NCBI GenBank assembly: GCA_900318815.1
Contig: ONMA01000030.1
Coordinates: 1-64,000 of the forward strand
Source: an uncultured Prevotellaceae bacterium
GTDB taxonomy: Bacteria > Bacteroidota > Bacteroidia > Bacteroidales > Bacteroidaceae
DNA length: 64,000 nucleotides
Direction of reading: 5' to 3'
This document shows, piece after piece, positions 43,305 through 51,700 of the stretch (positions are counted from its first letter, which is position 1; each line of letters opens with the position of its first letter). Under the pieces are notes generated by a model that worked only from the letters and a program-made list of their open reading frames with translations, had not been told where the DNA came from and did not search any database. Both the position numbers and the translations under genes were made by a program.

Positions 43305-44080
43305 GACTGAGTACTATCATAGAAGCAAGCCGACTGGCACTCGCTACCATGCTACTGTGTTGTATGGGTGCTACCGGCATGCGGGCGCAGACCGTGAAGG
43401 CCGACTCCACGCTGCTGCCCTCGGACTCTATCGTGGCAATGGTCGACTCCATCTACAACGCCATGCAGAACGACACCATCGTGCAGATGGCCGACTCGGC
43501 CATGGCTGCGGCCTCAGAGGCCATTGCCCTGGACTTGGCTGCCATACCAGCACACACCGGGCGCGACTGGGCCAGATGGCGGCCCAAGCCTCAGCGGGCT
43601 TTGTGGCTGGCATTAGTCATCCCCGGAGGCGGGCAGATCTACAACCGCAAGTACTGGAAGCTGCCCATCGTCTATGGCGGATTCGTGGGCTGCATCTATG
43701 CTCTTACCTGGAACAACAGCATGTATCGCGACTATGCGCAGGCCTATCTCGACATCATGGACAACGACCCCACCACGGCCAGCTACAACAAGTTCCTGCA
43801 CCTGGGCCGCCAGATCACGCCGGAGAACGAGGACCGCTACAAGCAGATATTCAAGACCCGAAAGGACAAATACCGCCGCTGGCGCGACCTCAGTTTCTTC
43901 GTCATGGTCGGCATATACGCCATCTCCGTCATCGATGCCTACGTCGATGCCGAGCTGTCGGACTTCGACATCTCTAAAGACCTGACGCTCAAGGTGCGTC
44001 CTGCGGTCATCAACAACAACATGTCAAACAACCCGCTGTACGCCACTTCGCTTGGTGTGAATTGCAGCCTAAACTTTTAA
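43301..44080 (+). CDS. DUF5683 membrane protein of the parAB cluster
   Basis: 259 residues, with a signal-like N-terminus (LALATMLLCCMGATGMRAQ), a Ser/Asp-rich stretch, then WLALVIPGGGQIYNRKYWKLPIVYGG, the hallmark of DUF5683, and a second membrane segment (FFVMVGIYAISVIDAYVDAEL). The start is a TTG overlapping the parB stop; an ATG at 43349 would cut into the signal segment. It follows parB and precedes mltD in many Bacteroidales genomes, suggesting a link to envelope or division, but its function is unknown. Confidence 0.8.
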   Translation: MRLSTIIEASRLALATMLLCCMGATGMRAQTVKADSTLLPSDSIVAMVDSIYNAMQNDTIVQMADSAMAAASEAIALDLAAIPAHTGRDWARWRPKPQRALWLALVIPGGGQIYNRKYWKLPIVYGGFVGCIYALTWNNSMYRDYAQAYLDIMDNDPTTASYNKFLHLGRQITPENEDRYKQIFKTRKDKYRRWRDLSFFVMVGIYAISVIDAYVDAELSDFDISKDLTLKVRPAVINNNMSNNPLYATSLGVNCSLNF

Positions 44081-44092
44081 AAACTTATCTGA

Positions 44093-45466
44093 ATGAACAA
44101 GAAAACAACACTTATAGCAGCCATGCTCTTGTCGGCCGCATGCTCCATGCAGGCCCAGATTGAGGTAAAAGAAAGCGAGACCGACAATGACGAGCTCACC
44201 ATACAGAACGAGGAGGGCGACGAGGAGGAAGTGACATTCCCCGAGGCCATGACCTACAACCTGGACTCCCTGCTCAGCGAGTATATGCCGCAGACCTATC
44301 TCTCGCAGGACAACGACTGCCAGATGACCAGCGACGACCCCGTCTTCAGCAAGGAGGAGTACATCGACCGCCTGACTCGCATCCCCTCGGTGATGGAACT
44401 GTCCTACAACGACGTGGTGCGCAAGTTCATCGACCGCTACACGGGCCGACTGCGCCATTCCATCAGCTACATGCTCGGTGCCGCCAACTTCTACATGCCC
44501 ATCTTCGAGGAAGCCCTCGAAGCCTACCAGCTACCGTTAGAACTGAAGTACCTGCCCGTCATCGAGTCGGCACTCAATCCCACGGCAGTATCGCGCGTCG
44601 GGGCCACCGGACTCTGGCAGTTCATGATAGGCACGGCCAAGCAGTACGACCTGGAAGTGAACTCACTGGTCGACGAGCGTCGCGACCCCGTGAAGTCGTC
44701 CTACGCCGCCGCCCGCTACCTGAGCGACCTCTACCGCATCTTCGGCGACTGGAACCTGGTCATCGCCGCCTATAACTGCGGCCCCGACAACATCAACAAG
44801 GCCATTCACCGCGCAGGCGGGGAGAACAAGGACTACTGGTACATCTACCCCTATCTGCCCAAGGAGACTCGCGGCTACGTGCCGGCCTTCATTGCCGCCA
44901 ACTACGTGATGAACTACTATTGCGAGCACAACATCTGCCCCATGACCACCCGGCTGCCCGTGAAGACCGACACCGTGGTCATCAACCGCCAGCTGCACCT
45001 CAAGCAGATTGCCGCCGTGCTCGACTTAGACATCAACATGGTGCGCGCACTCAACCCGGAGCTGCGCCGCGACGTGGCACCCGGCAACAGCTCGCCCATC
45101 ACCATCCGCCTGGCACAGTCGGACATCACGCGGTTCATCGACATGCAGGACTCCATCTTCAACTATAACACCGGCGAACTGCTGCCCAAGCGCATCGAGA
45201 CCAGCATTAACGACGACGTGCCCACCGTGGGCCGCCGCAAGTCGGCCAGGAACCAGCGCAGCAGCCGCAACCGCAGCCGGCGCTCAAGAGACGAGGCTAC
45301 GGCCAGCAGCGGCTCGAAGAACGGCAAGTCTACCATCACCATCCGCAGGGGCGACACGCTCGGCAGCATTGCCAAGCGCAACGGCACCACGATAAGCGAA
45401 CTGAAGAGGCTGAACAACTTGAAGGACAGTAAAATCCGGGCAGGACAATCCATCAAGGTGAGATAG
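44093..45466 (+). CDS. MltD-like lytic transglycosylase with LysM
   Basis: 457 residues. Signal peptide (KKTTLIAAMLLSAACSMQAQ; the Cys could be a lipoprotein site but the box is poor), SLT goose-type catalytic region LKYLPVIESALNPTAVSRVGATGLWQFM with the catalytic Glu near residue 164, AAYNCGPDNINKAI, and one C-terminal LysM module (TITIRRGDTLGSIAKRNG ... AGQSIKV). A second degenerate LysM-like stretch is at QLHLKQIAAVLDLDINMV. It cleaves peptidoglycan strands in the periplasm, forming 1,6-anhydro ends. A low-complexity Ser/Arg linker precedes LysM. Confidence 0.9.
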   Translation: MNKKTTLIAAMLLSAACSMQAQIEVKESETDNDELTIQNEEGDEEEVTFPEAMTYNLDSLLSEYMPQTYLSQDNDCQMTSDDPVFSKEEYIDRLTRIPSVMELSYNDVVRKFIDRYTGRLRHSISYMLGAANFYMPIFEEALEAYQLPLELKYLPVIESALNPTAVSRVGATGLWQFMIGTAKQYDLEVNSLVDERRDPVKSSYAAARYLSDLYRIFGDWNLVIAAYNCGPDNINKAIHRAGGENKDYWYIYPYLPKETRGYVPAFIAANYVMNYYCEHNICPMTTRLPVKTDTVVINRQLHLKQIAAVLDLDINMVRALNPELRRDVAPGNSSPITIRLAQSDITRFIDMQDSIFNYNTGELLPKRIETSINDDVPTVGRRKSARNQRSSRNRSRRSRDEATASSGSKNGKSTITIRRGDTLGSIAKRNGTTISELKRLNNLKDSKIRAGQSIKVR

Positions 45467-45507
45467 CCTGTACGTGTACATATTATATATAATAAGGAGG
45501 AACCACT

Positions 45508-47640
45508 ATGGAAGAAGACATGATTCAACGTGAGGCCAATGACGAGAAATTGATCAACGACGCCTTTCAGCGACTACTCACCGACTACCTGAACTCACGC
45601 CACCGCAAGAAGGTGGACCTCATCAACAAGGCATTCAACTTTGCCAAGCAGGCCCACAAAGGCGTGCGCCGTCTCTCGGGCGAGCCTTACATCATGCACC
45701 CCATTTCGGTGGCACAGATTGTTTGCTCCGAGATAGGCTTAGGCTCGACGAGTATCTGTGCGGCCCTGCTGCACGACGTGGTCGAGGACACCGACTATAC
45801 CGTAGAGGACATTGAGAACATGTTCGGCCCGAAGATAGCGCAGATTGTCGACGGACTGACCAAGATCAGCGGCGGCATCTTCGGCATGCAGGCATCGGCA
45901 CAGGCCGAGAACTTCAAGAAGCTGCTGCTCACCATGAGCGAGGACATCCGCGTGATTCTCATCAAGATTGCCGACCGCCTGCACAACATGCGCACCCTCG
46001 ACTCGCAGCCCGCCAACAAGCAGTACAAGATTGCCGGCGAGACACAGTATCTCTATGCGCCCATGGCCCACCGCTTAGGACTCTATAAAATCAAGTCGGA
46101 GCTGGAGAACCTCAGTTTCCGCTTTGAGCATCCCGAGGAGTACAACAACATCGTCAAGAAGCTGGAGGCCACTCAACGCTCACGCCACGAGCTGTTCGAC
46201 CTGTTCACGGCCCCCATCGAGGCACGCCTGAAGGCCATGGGACTGAAGTACGAAATCAAGGAGCGCGTCAAGACCCCCTACTCCATCTGGTCGAAGATGC
46301 AGAACAAGAACGTGACGTTCGAGGAAATCTACGACATCCTCGCCGTGCGCATCATCTACACCCCTACCAGCCGCGACATGGAAATCAAGGAGTGCTTCAA
46401 CATCTACGTGGAGCTGAGCCAGATCTACAAGAGCCACCCCGACCGCATGCGCGACTGGGTGAACCACCCCAAGGCCAACGGCTACCAGGCTTTGCACGTT
46501 ACGCTGATGTCGCAGCAGGGCCACTGGATTGAGGTGCAGATACGCTCTACGCGCATGGACGAGATTGCCGAGCAGGGCTTTGCCGCCCACTGGAAATACA
46601 AGGAAGGCGAGAATGCCGAATACTCCGAGGACGAGAACGAGCTGAACGAGTGGCTGCGCACCATCAAGGAAATTCTTGACGACCCCCAGCCCGATGCCAT
46701 GGACTTCCTCGATGCCATCAAGCTGAACCTCTTCTCCAGCGAGATCTTCGTGTTCACCCCAAAGGGCGAAATCAAGACGATGCCCACCGGCTGTACGGCC
46801 CTCGACTTTGCCTTCTCCATCCACACCTTCCTGGGCACCCACTGTATCGGTGCCAAGGTAAACCACAAGCTGGTGCCCATCAGCCACAAGCTGCAGAGCG
46901 GCGACCAGGTGGAGATTCTCACTTCCAAGTCCATTCACGTGGAGCCGTCGTGGATTAACTTTGTGTCCACAGCCAAGGCCAAGGCCAAGATACAGGCCAT
47001 CCTGCGCCGCAACGGCCTCGACACACAGAAAGACGACGAGAAAGAGAAGGAGGTCAAGGGGCAGCAGAGCGAGAAATCCAAGAAGAGCGAATCGGAGGGC
47101 GGCTGGCGCAAGTTTGTTCCCTTTGTCAAGGCCAAGAAGAAGGAGGAAGCACCCGAGCCGGAACTGTTCATCGTGCCGGAGAAGTTCAACAAGAAGAAGC
47201 CCATCTTCATCACCGAGGAGACCATCAGCCAGTACATCTTCCCCGACTGCTGCCACCCCATTCCCGGCGACGACGTGTTAGGCTACATCACTACCAAGAA
47301 CCAGATTGAGATACACAAGCGGGCATGCCCCACGGCCAACAGGCTCAAGGCCAGCTACGGCAACCGCATCCTCGATGCCAAGTGGGACATGAAGAAGCAG
47401 CACTTCTTCGATGTTTCCCTGCGCATGGGCGGCATTGACCGCCGAGGACTGGTGAACGAGGTGACACGTGTACTCTCCAACCAGCTCAACGTGGACATTC
47501 GCAAAATCATGTTCACCACTGCCGACGGCATCTTCGACGGTATCATCGACCTGCGCGTACACGACTGCGAAGACCTCACCCAGATTATCGACAGCCTCAA
47601 GAAGGTGGAGAACCTGCAGGAAATTTCCCGAATCAAATGA
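45508..47640 (+). CDS. Bifunctional (p)ppGpp synthetase/hydrolase Rel/SpoT
   Basis: 710 residues. HD hydrolase domain with HPISVAQIV and LLHDVVEDTDYT (HD..ED kept); synthetase domain with VKTPYSIWSKMQ, EEIYDILAVRIIY and KANGYQALHVTLMS; TGS domain IFVFTPKGEIKTMPTGCTALDFAF; a Lys/Glu-rich linker and a C-terminal ACT domain (FFDVSLRMGGIDRRGLVNEVTRVLS). Both active sites look intact, so it makes and degrades the stringent-response alarmone. AAGGAGG precedes the start at about 45494, a rare strong Shine-Dalgarno in this phylum. Confidence 0.93.
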   Translation: MEEDMIQREANDEKLINDAFQRLLTDYLNSRHRKKVDLINKAFNFAKQAHKGVRRLSGEPYIMHPISVAQIVCSEIGLGSTSICAALLHDVVEDTDYTVEDIENMFGPKIAQIVDGLTKISGGIFGMQASAQAENFKKLLLTMSEDIRVILIKIADRLHNMRTLDSQPANKQYKIAGETQYLYAPMAHRLGLYKIKSELENLSFRFEHPEEYNNIVKKLEATQRSRHELFDLFTAPIEARLKAMGLKYEIKERVKTPYSIWSKMQNKNVTFEEIYDILAVRIIYTPTSRDMEIKECFNIYVELSQIYKSHPDRMRDWVNHPKANGYQALHVTLMSQQGHWIEVQIRSTRMDEIAEQGFAAHWKYKEGENAEYSEDENELNEWLRTIKEILDDPQPDAMDFLDAIKLNLFSSEIFVFTPKGEIKTMPTGCTALDFAFSIHTFLGTHCIGAKVNHKLVPISHKLQSGDQVEILTSKSIHVEPSWINFVSTAKAKAKIQAILRRNGLDTQKDDEKEKEVKGQQSEKSKKSESEGGWRKFVPFVKAKKKEEAPEPELFIVPEKFNKKKPIFITEETISQYIFPDCCHPIPGDDVLGYITTKNQIEIHKRACPTANRLKASYGNRILDAKWDMKKQHFFDVSLRMGGIDRRGLVNEVTRVLSNQLNVDIRKIMFTTADGIFDGIIDLRVHDCEDLTQIIDSLKKVENLQEISRIK

Positions 47641-47653
47641 TAACTGAAAACCG

Positions 47654-48631
47654 ATGAAACACTACTTACTCACGCTTCTGCTCCTTGGCTCGCTTGCCCT
47701 CACGGCGGGTGCGGCCAACAAGTACGACAATCCCGACACCATCGTCGTGGCTCGCGACGGCACCGGCACCTTCCGCACCATCGGCGAGGCCATTGAGGTG
47801 TGCCGTGCCTTCATGGACTATCACAAGGTCATCTACATCAAGAAGGGCACCTACAAGGAGAAAATCATCATTCCCCAGTGGCTGCAGCACATTGAGCTGT
47901 GCGGGGAGGACCGCGACCAGACCGTCATCACTTTCGACGACCATGCCAACATCAAGACCGCCGACTATCCCAACGGCCTCACCACCTTTCGCACTTACAC
48001 CCTGAAGATTGAGGGCAACGATATCGTGCTGAAGAACCTCACGGTGGAGAACAATGCCGCCAAGTTAGGACAGGCCGTGGCCCTGCACACCGAGGGCGAC
48101 CGCCTGCGTTTCGAGAACTGCCGCTTCTTAGGCAACCAGGACACGGTCTACACGGGCCTGCCCGGTACTCGTCTCTACTTCGACCACTGCTACATCGAGG
48201 GCACCACCGACTTTATCTTCGGCCCGTCGACCGCATGGTTCGAGAAGTGCGACATCTTCTGCAAGGCCGACAGCTACATCACAGCCGCCTCAACCCCTGC
48301 CGACGCTGCCTTCGGCTACGTCTTCAACCAGTGCAGCATCACCACCGCCCCCGAGGTAGAGAAGGTCTACTTGGGCCGCCCCTGGCGCGACTACGGCTAC
48401 ACGCTCTTCATGCGCTGCACCCTGCCCCGCCAGATTCGCCCCGAGGGATGGCACCACTGGCAGAAGGAGCGCGAGCAGACCGCCCGCTACTTAGAATATG
48501 AAAACACGGGCGAGGGTGCAGGCACAGCTCAGCGTGCATCGTGGAGTCGCCAGCTCACCAAGAAAGAGGCAAACGCGATTACCCCGGAGAAAGTATTCCA
48601 ACGTGCCGACGGATGGAACCTCCAACGGTAA
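47654..48631 (+). CDS. Secreted pectinesterase (CE8)
   Basis: 325 residues. Signal peptide (KHYLLTLLLLGSLALTAGA) and right-handed beta-helix. Catalytic motifs: GQAVALHTEGD, FLGNQDTVYTG with the first Asp, TTDFIFGPSTAWFEKC with the second, and YLGRPWRDYG with the Arg. It removes methyl esters from pectin, giving pectate and methanol in the periplasm or outside. It begins 13 nt after rel, though with no functional link; it may share the transcript or have its own promoter. No other pectin genes lie in the window. Confidence 0.92.
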   Translation: MKHYLLTLLLLGSLALTAGAANKYDNPDTIVVARDGTGTFRTIGEAIEVCRAFMDYHKVIYIKKGTYKEKIIIPQWLQHIELCGEDRDQTVITFDDHANIKTADYPNGLTTFRTYTLKIEGNDIVLKNLTVENNAAKLGQAVALHTEGDRLRFENCRFLGNQDTVYTGLPGTRLYFDHCYIEGTTDFIFGPSTAWFEKCDIFCKADSYITAASTPADAAFGYVFNQCSITTAPEVEKVYLGRPWRDYGYTLFMRCTLPRQIRPEGWHHWQKEREQTARYLEYENTGEGAGTAQRASWSRQLTKKEANAITPEKVFQRADGWNLQR

Positions 48632-48689
48632 AAACAACGTGCTTTGGTCGCACTCCACCGTATGACCGCAAAGCGGTCAACGCTCAGTA

Positions 48690-48847
48690 GCCGTAGGTCG
48701 TTAGACCTACGGATGGAGTGAGGATGGTGACATCGACTCTGAAAGAGTCGCCTCTCAATGATTTTGGGGCACTCTTTCAGAGTGCTTCTTCCTCCATTTC
48801 CGTTATCCGTAGGTCCTTCGGACACTACGGCTATTGAGAGGCGACGC
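48690..48847. repeat. Nested inverted repeats after the pectinesterase gene
   Basis: CCGTAGGTCGTTAGACCTACGG forms a stem at about 48691-48712; ATCCGTAGGTCCTTCGGACACTACGG forms another near 48810-48832; GTCGCCTCTCAAT (near 48747) and ATTGAGAGGCGAC (near 48834) pair over about 80 nt, and CTCTGAAAGAGT/CTCTTTCAGAG lie inside. It is a compound palindromic extragenic element, possibly also a terminator. Confidence 0.75.
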
Positions 48848-48850
48848 TTT

Positions 48851-48970
48851 CAGCGTCTTCCAACCTCCTTCAGCGTCTTCCAACCTCCTTCAGCGTCTTC
48901 CAACCTCCTTCAGCGTCTTCCAACCTCCTTCAGCGTCTTCCAACCTCTTCCAACCTCCTTCAGCGTCTTC
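48851..48970 (+). repeat. 20-bp tandem repeat (CAGCGTCTTCCAACCTCCTT)
   Basis: CAGCGTCTTC occurs at 48851, 48871, 48891, 48911, 48931 and 48961, separated by CAACCTCCTT; a partial CAACCTCTTC unit extends the last period to 30 bp. Exact copies point to recent slippage. There are no spacers, so this is not CRISPR. Confidence 0.9.
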
Positions 48971-49148
48971 CAACCGCAACAGGACGAAAAACAGCGATTT
49001 GTTACGTTTGAATAATAACATATTTCGTTCAATGTATCGAAATTATCGTGCATTGAACGATTTTTTTACTCTTTGCATCATAATTGATAGGTAATAATAG
49101 AGTTTTTGCTTACTTTTGCGGAAAATTCTAAAACAAAACCCGCAAAAC

Positions 49149-49401
49149 ATGAAAAAAAAGAGAAAGAGGAGAATGCAGCCATTGCCATTCTCGACAGCCG
49201 AAACGAACTGGTGAAAAGACTCAATGTGCGACTCGCCGTGGACAATACGGACAGGTCAAGCTGCTGCGCCTCTTCATCGACCGCTGTTCCATCGAGGCCT
49301 TCGATGCCGAGGGCAAGATGGCCATGACCAACCTCGTGTTCCCTCGCACCCCCGTACCTCCGTACCCCCTTACCCCCGAATTATCCCATATTAATTTTTA
49401 A
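49149..49401 (+). pseudogene. Decayed GH32 (levanase/fructanase) remnant
   Basis: An ATG at 49149 after a -7-like TACTTTTG (49111-49118) leads into coding that soon shifts frame. A second frame then reads LLRLFIDRCSIEAFDAEGK followed by MAMTNLVFPRTP and ends at TAA 49399-49401. This is the C-terminal beta-sandwich signature of GH32 enzymes (LR.F.D.SSIE.F ... TNLVFP). The catalytic domain is gone. It lies 23 nt before fructokinase, where a fructan-hydrolase gene would make sense, so a large internal deletion of the neighbouring enzyme is likely. Confidence 0.7.
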
Positions 49402-49424
49402 CGATTACTAAATATAATAATATT

Positions 49425-50318
49425 ATGGAAGCAAAACGTTTTGTAGTAGGACTCGGAGAAGTCCTGTGGGATGTACTTCCCGAAGGTAAGAAACTGGGTG
49501 GCGCCCCCGCCAACTTCGCCTATCACTCTGGTCAGTTCTTAGGTGCCGACAACACCATCGCCATCAGCGCATTGGGCGAGGACGAACTGGCCGAAGAGAC
49601 CGTAGAGGCTCTGCGCGAGCACGGTCTGAACGACCTGATGCCCCGCGTACCCTACCCCACTGGCACCGTGCAGGTGCAGCTCGACGAGAAGGGAATCCCC
49701 ACGTATGACATCAAGGAGGACGTGGCCTGGGACAACATCCCCTTCGATGGCGACATCCAGGAGATAGCCCGCAACTGCCGTGCCGTATGCTTCGGTTCGC
49801 TGGCACAGCGCAACGCCGTGAGCCGCGAAACCATTCACAAGTTCTTAGACGCTACGCCTGCCGACTGCGTGAAGATTTTCGACATTAACCTGCGCCAGCA
49901 CTTCTACACCAAGGAGATTATCAAGGAGTCGCTGCAACGCTGCAACATCCTGAAGATCAACGACGAGGAGCTGGAGCTTATCGGCCAGATGTTCGGCTAT
50001 CCCAGCCTCGACATGGAGAACAAGTGCTGGCTCATCCTGGGCAAGTACAACCTCGACATGCTCGTGCTCACCTGCGGCACCGACGGATCGTATGTGTTCA
50101 CGCCCGGACAGATGTCGTTCCAGCCGACGCCGAAGGTAACGGTGGCCGACACCGTGGGTGCAGGCGACTCGTTCACCGGCTCGTTCTGTGCTGCCATCCT
50201 GAGCGGCAAGCCCGTCAGGGAGGCCCACAAGCTGGCTGTCGAGGTGAGTGCCTTCGTCTGCACGCAGAACGGAGCCATGCCCATCATGCCCGCCGAGCTC
50301 TTAGCAAGAACCAAGTAA
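49425..50318 (+). CDS. PfkB-family fructokinase
   Basis: 297 residues. Ribokinase-fold sugar kinase: GEVLWDVLPEGKKLGGAPANFAYH at the N-terminus (the Gly-Gly hinge and sugar site) and VADTVGAGDSFTGSFCAA near residue 245 with the catalytic Asp and anion hole. LGGAPANFA plus its place next to the GH32 remnant favour fructose as substrate (phosphorylation to fructose-6-phosphate in the cytoplasm). A terminator hairpin follows at 50349. Confidence 0.88.
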   Translation: MEAKRFVVGLGEVLWDVLPEGKKLGGAPANFAYHSGQFLGADNTIAISALGEDELAEETVEALREHGLNDLMPRVPYPTGTVQVQLDEKGIPTYDIKEDVAWDNIPFDGDIQEIARNCRAVCFGSLAQRNAVSRETIHKFLDATPADCVKIFDINLRQHFYTKEIIKESLQRCNILKINDEELELIGQMFGYPSLDMENKCWLILGKYNLDMLVLTCGTDGSYVFTPGQMSFQPTPKVTVADTVGAGDSFTGSFCAAILSGKPVREAHKLAVEVSAFVCTQNGAMPIMPAELLARTK

Positions 50319-50348
50319 TTACAGAATAAGCATAGAGATTCAATTGTG

Positions 50349-50384
50349 GTGGTACTGCGACGCGATGTCGCAGTGCCACTTTTT
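50349..50384 (+). terminator. Intrinsic terminator after fructokinase
   Basis: Arms 50349-50361 and 50367-50379 (13 nt, one G-T pair) with a 5-nt loop, followed by TTTTT. Confidence 0.85.
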
Positions 50385-50443
50385 GCTATTTTTTCGCAGA
50401 TATGAGCCGATATGTCAAAAAATAGCAGTAACTTTGCAGCCGT

Positions 50444-51598
50444 ATGCAGTGGACCGACCGAATACAACAGGTGAAGCTATGGCTGGTGGCGGCGGCAGTG
50501 GTGATTGCCGTCACGTCGCTATTGGTGTCGCACTACCTGGTGCGCGACCTGCAACGCGAGGAACACAACAAGATGAAGACGTGGGCGCAGGCCATGCACA
50601 TGCTGAACCAGGCCGACGAGAGCACCGACCTCTCGCTGGTGATAGCCGTCATCGCCGAGAACAACACCATCCCCGTGGTGGTGCTCGATGCCGACGGCAA
50701 CGTGGCCGACTACCGCAACATCGACATCCCGTCGAAGGACACGCTGGCCTACGTGGCCAACTACGGACACCGCCTCTACGAGATGGGCAACTACATCAAG
50801 ATAGACTTCGACAACTCCGACTACTACCAGCTGGTGTGCTACGACGAGTCGACCATGCTGAAACGGCTCACACAATGGCCCTATATACAATTAGGTATAG
50901 TGATGATCTTCGTCGTGGTGGCCATCTTCGCCCTCCTCTCGTCCAAGCGAGCCGAACAGAACAAGGTATGGGTGGGCCTGTCGAAGGAGACCGCCCACCA
51001 GCTCGGCACGCCCATCTCCAGCCTGATGGCCTGGGTAGAGGTGCTGAAGGAGAGCTATCCCGCCGACCAGCTGATACCCGAACTGGAGCAGGACGTGAAG
51101 CGACTGGAGCGCATTGCCGACCGTTTCTCCAAGATTGGCTCGCAGCCCGAATCAGCCTATGCCTCGATGAACGCCCTCCTCGACAACGTGATTGCCTACA
51201 TGGACAAGCGCACCTCGCAGAAAATCAGGATCAAGGGCCACTACCCCGCCCACGACGTCATCGTGAGCATGAACGTCTCGCTCTTTGAATGGGTCATCGA
51301 GAACCTGTGCAAGAACGCCGTCGACGCGATGGAAGGCAAGGAGGGCAAGATTGACCTCTGGCTCCTGGAAGAGGACAACATCGTGGCGGTGGAAGTCATC
51401 GACACGGGCAAGGGCATCAAGAAGAAGAACATCAAGAACGTGTTCCGCCCCGGGTTCACCACGAAGAAGCGCGGATGGGGCTTGGGCCTGTCGCTCGCCA
51501 AGCGCATCGTAGAGGGCTATCACAAGGGGCGCATCTACGTGAAAAGCTCGGAAGTGGGACGCGGCACCACCTTCCGCGTGGAGCTAAAACGGCGATAA
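50444..51598 (+). CDS. Membrane sensor histidine kinase
   Basis: 384 residues. TM1 about 11-33, a periplasmic segment of about 110 residues, TM2 near 145-165, then a short HisKA-like region with GLSKETAHQLGTPISSLMAW (phospho-acceptor His185), N-box VIENLCKNAVDAME, DTGKGI and GWGLGLSLAKRIVEGYH. All kinase motifs are intact. No response regulator is adjacent. A -7 TAACTTTG (50429-50436) ends only 7 nt before the ATG, so the message is nearly leaderless. It is not a member of the SBP-kinase family that follows. Confidence 0.88.
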   Translation: MQWTDRIQQVKLWLVAAAVVIAVTSLLVSHYLVRDLQREEHNKMKTWAQAMHMLNQADESTDLSLVIAVIAENNTIPVVVLDADGNVADYRNIDIPSKDTLAYVANYGHRLYEMGNYIKIDFDNSDYYQLVCYDESTMLKRLTQWPYIQLGIVMIFVVVAIFALLSSKRAEQNKVWVGLSKETAHQLGTPISSLMAWVEVLKESYPADQLIPELEQDVKRLERIADRFSKIGSQPESAYASMNALLDNVIAYMDKRTSQKIRIKGHYPAHDVIVSMNVSLFEWVIENLCKNAVDAMEGKEGKIDLWLLEEDNIVAVEVIDTGKGIKKKNIKNVFRPGFTTKKRGWGLGLSLAKRIVEGYHKGRIYVKSSEVGRGTTFRVELKRR

Positions 51599-51642
51599 AG
51601 ATACAAAAGGAAGACTAATTGTTCATTTTTCTTGCATTTTCT

Positions 51643-51673
51643 TTTGTACTTTAACATCTTTTCCTTAACTTTG
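51643..51673 (+). promoter_or_regulatory. Promoter of the tandem sensor-kinase operon
   Basis: TTTG (51643-51646), 19 nt, TAACTTTG (51666-51673): near-consensus. Transcription would start near 51680, 20 nt before the ATG. No other such promoter was seen in the 19-30 nt gaps between the four kinase genes. Confidence 0.8.
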
Positions 51674-51700
51674 CATTCGTAATATATTACAAAGAAAAAG

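Noticed and set aside
46180..47256. Minus-strand open frame opposite rel
   Set aside because: Shadow of a fully recognisable Rel/SpoT gene.
48851..48970. CRISPR-like regular repeat
   Set aside because: Units are contiguous 20-mers with no unique spacers and no cas genes nearby.
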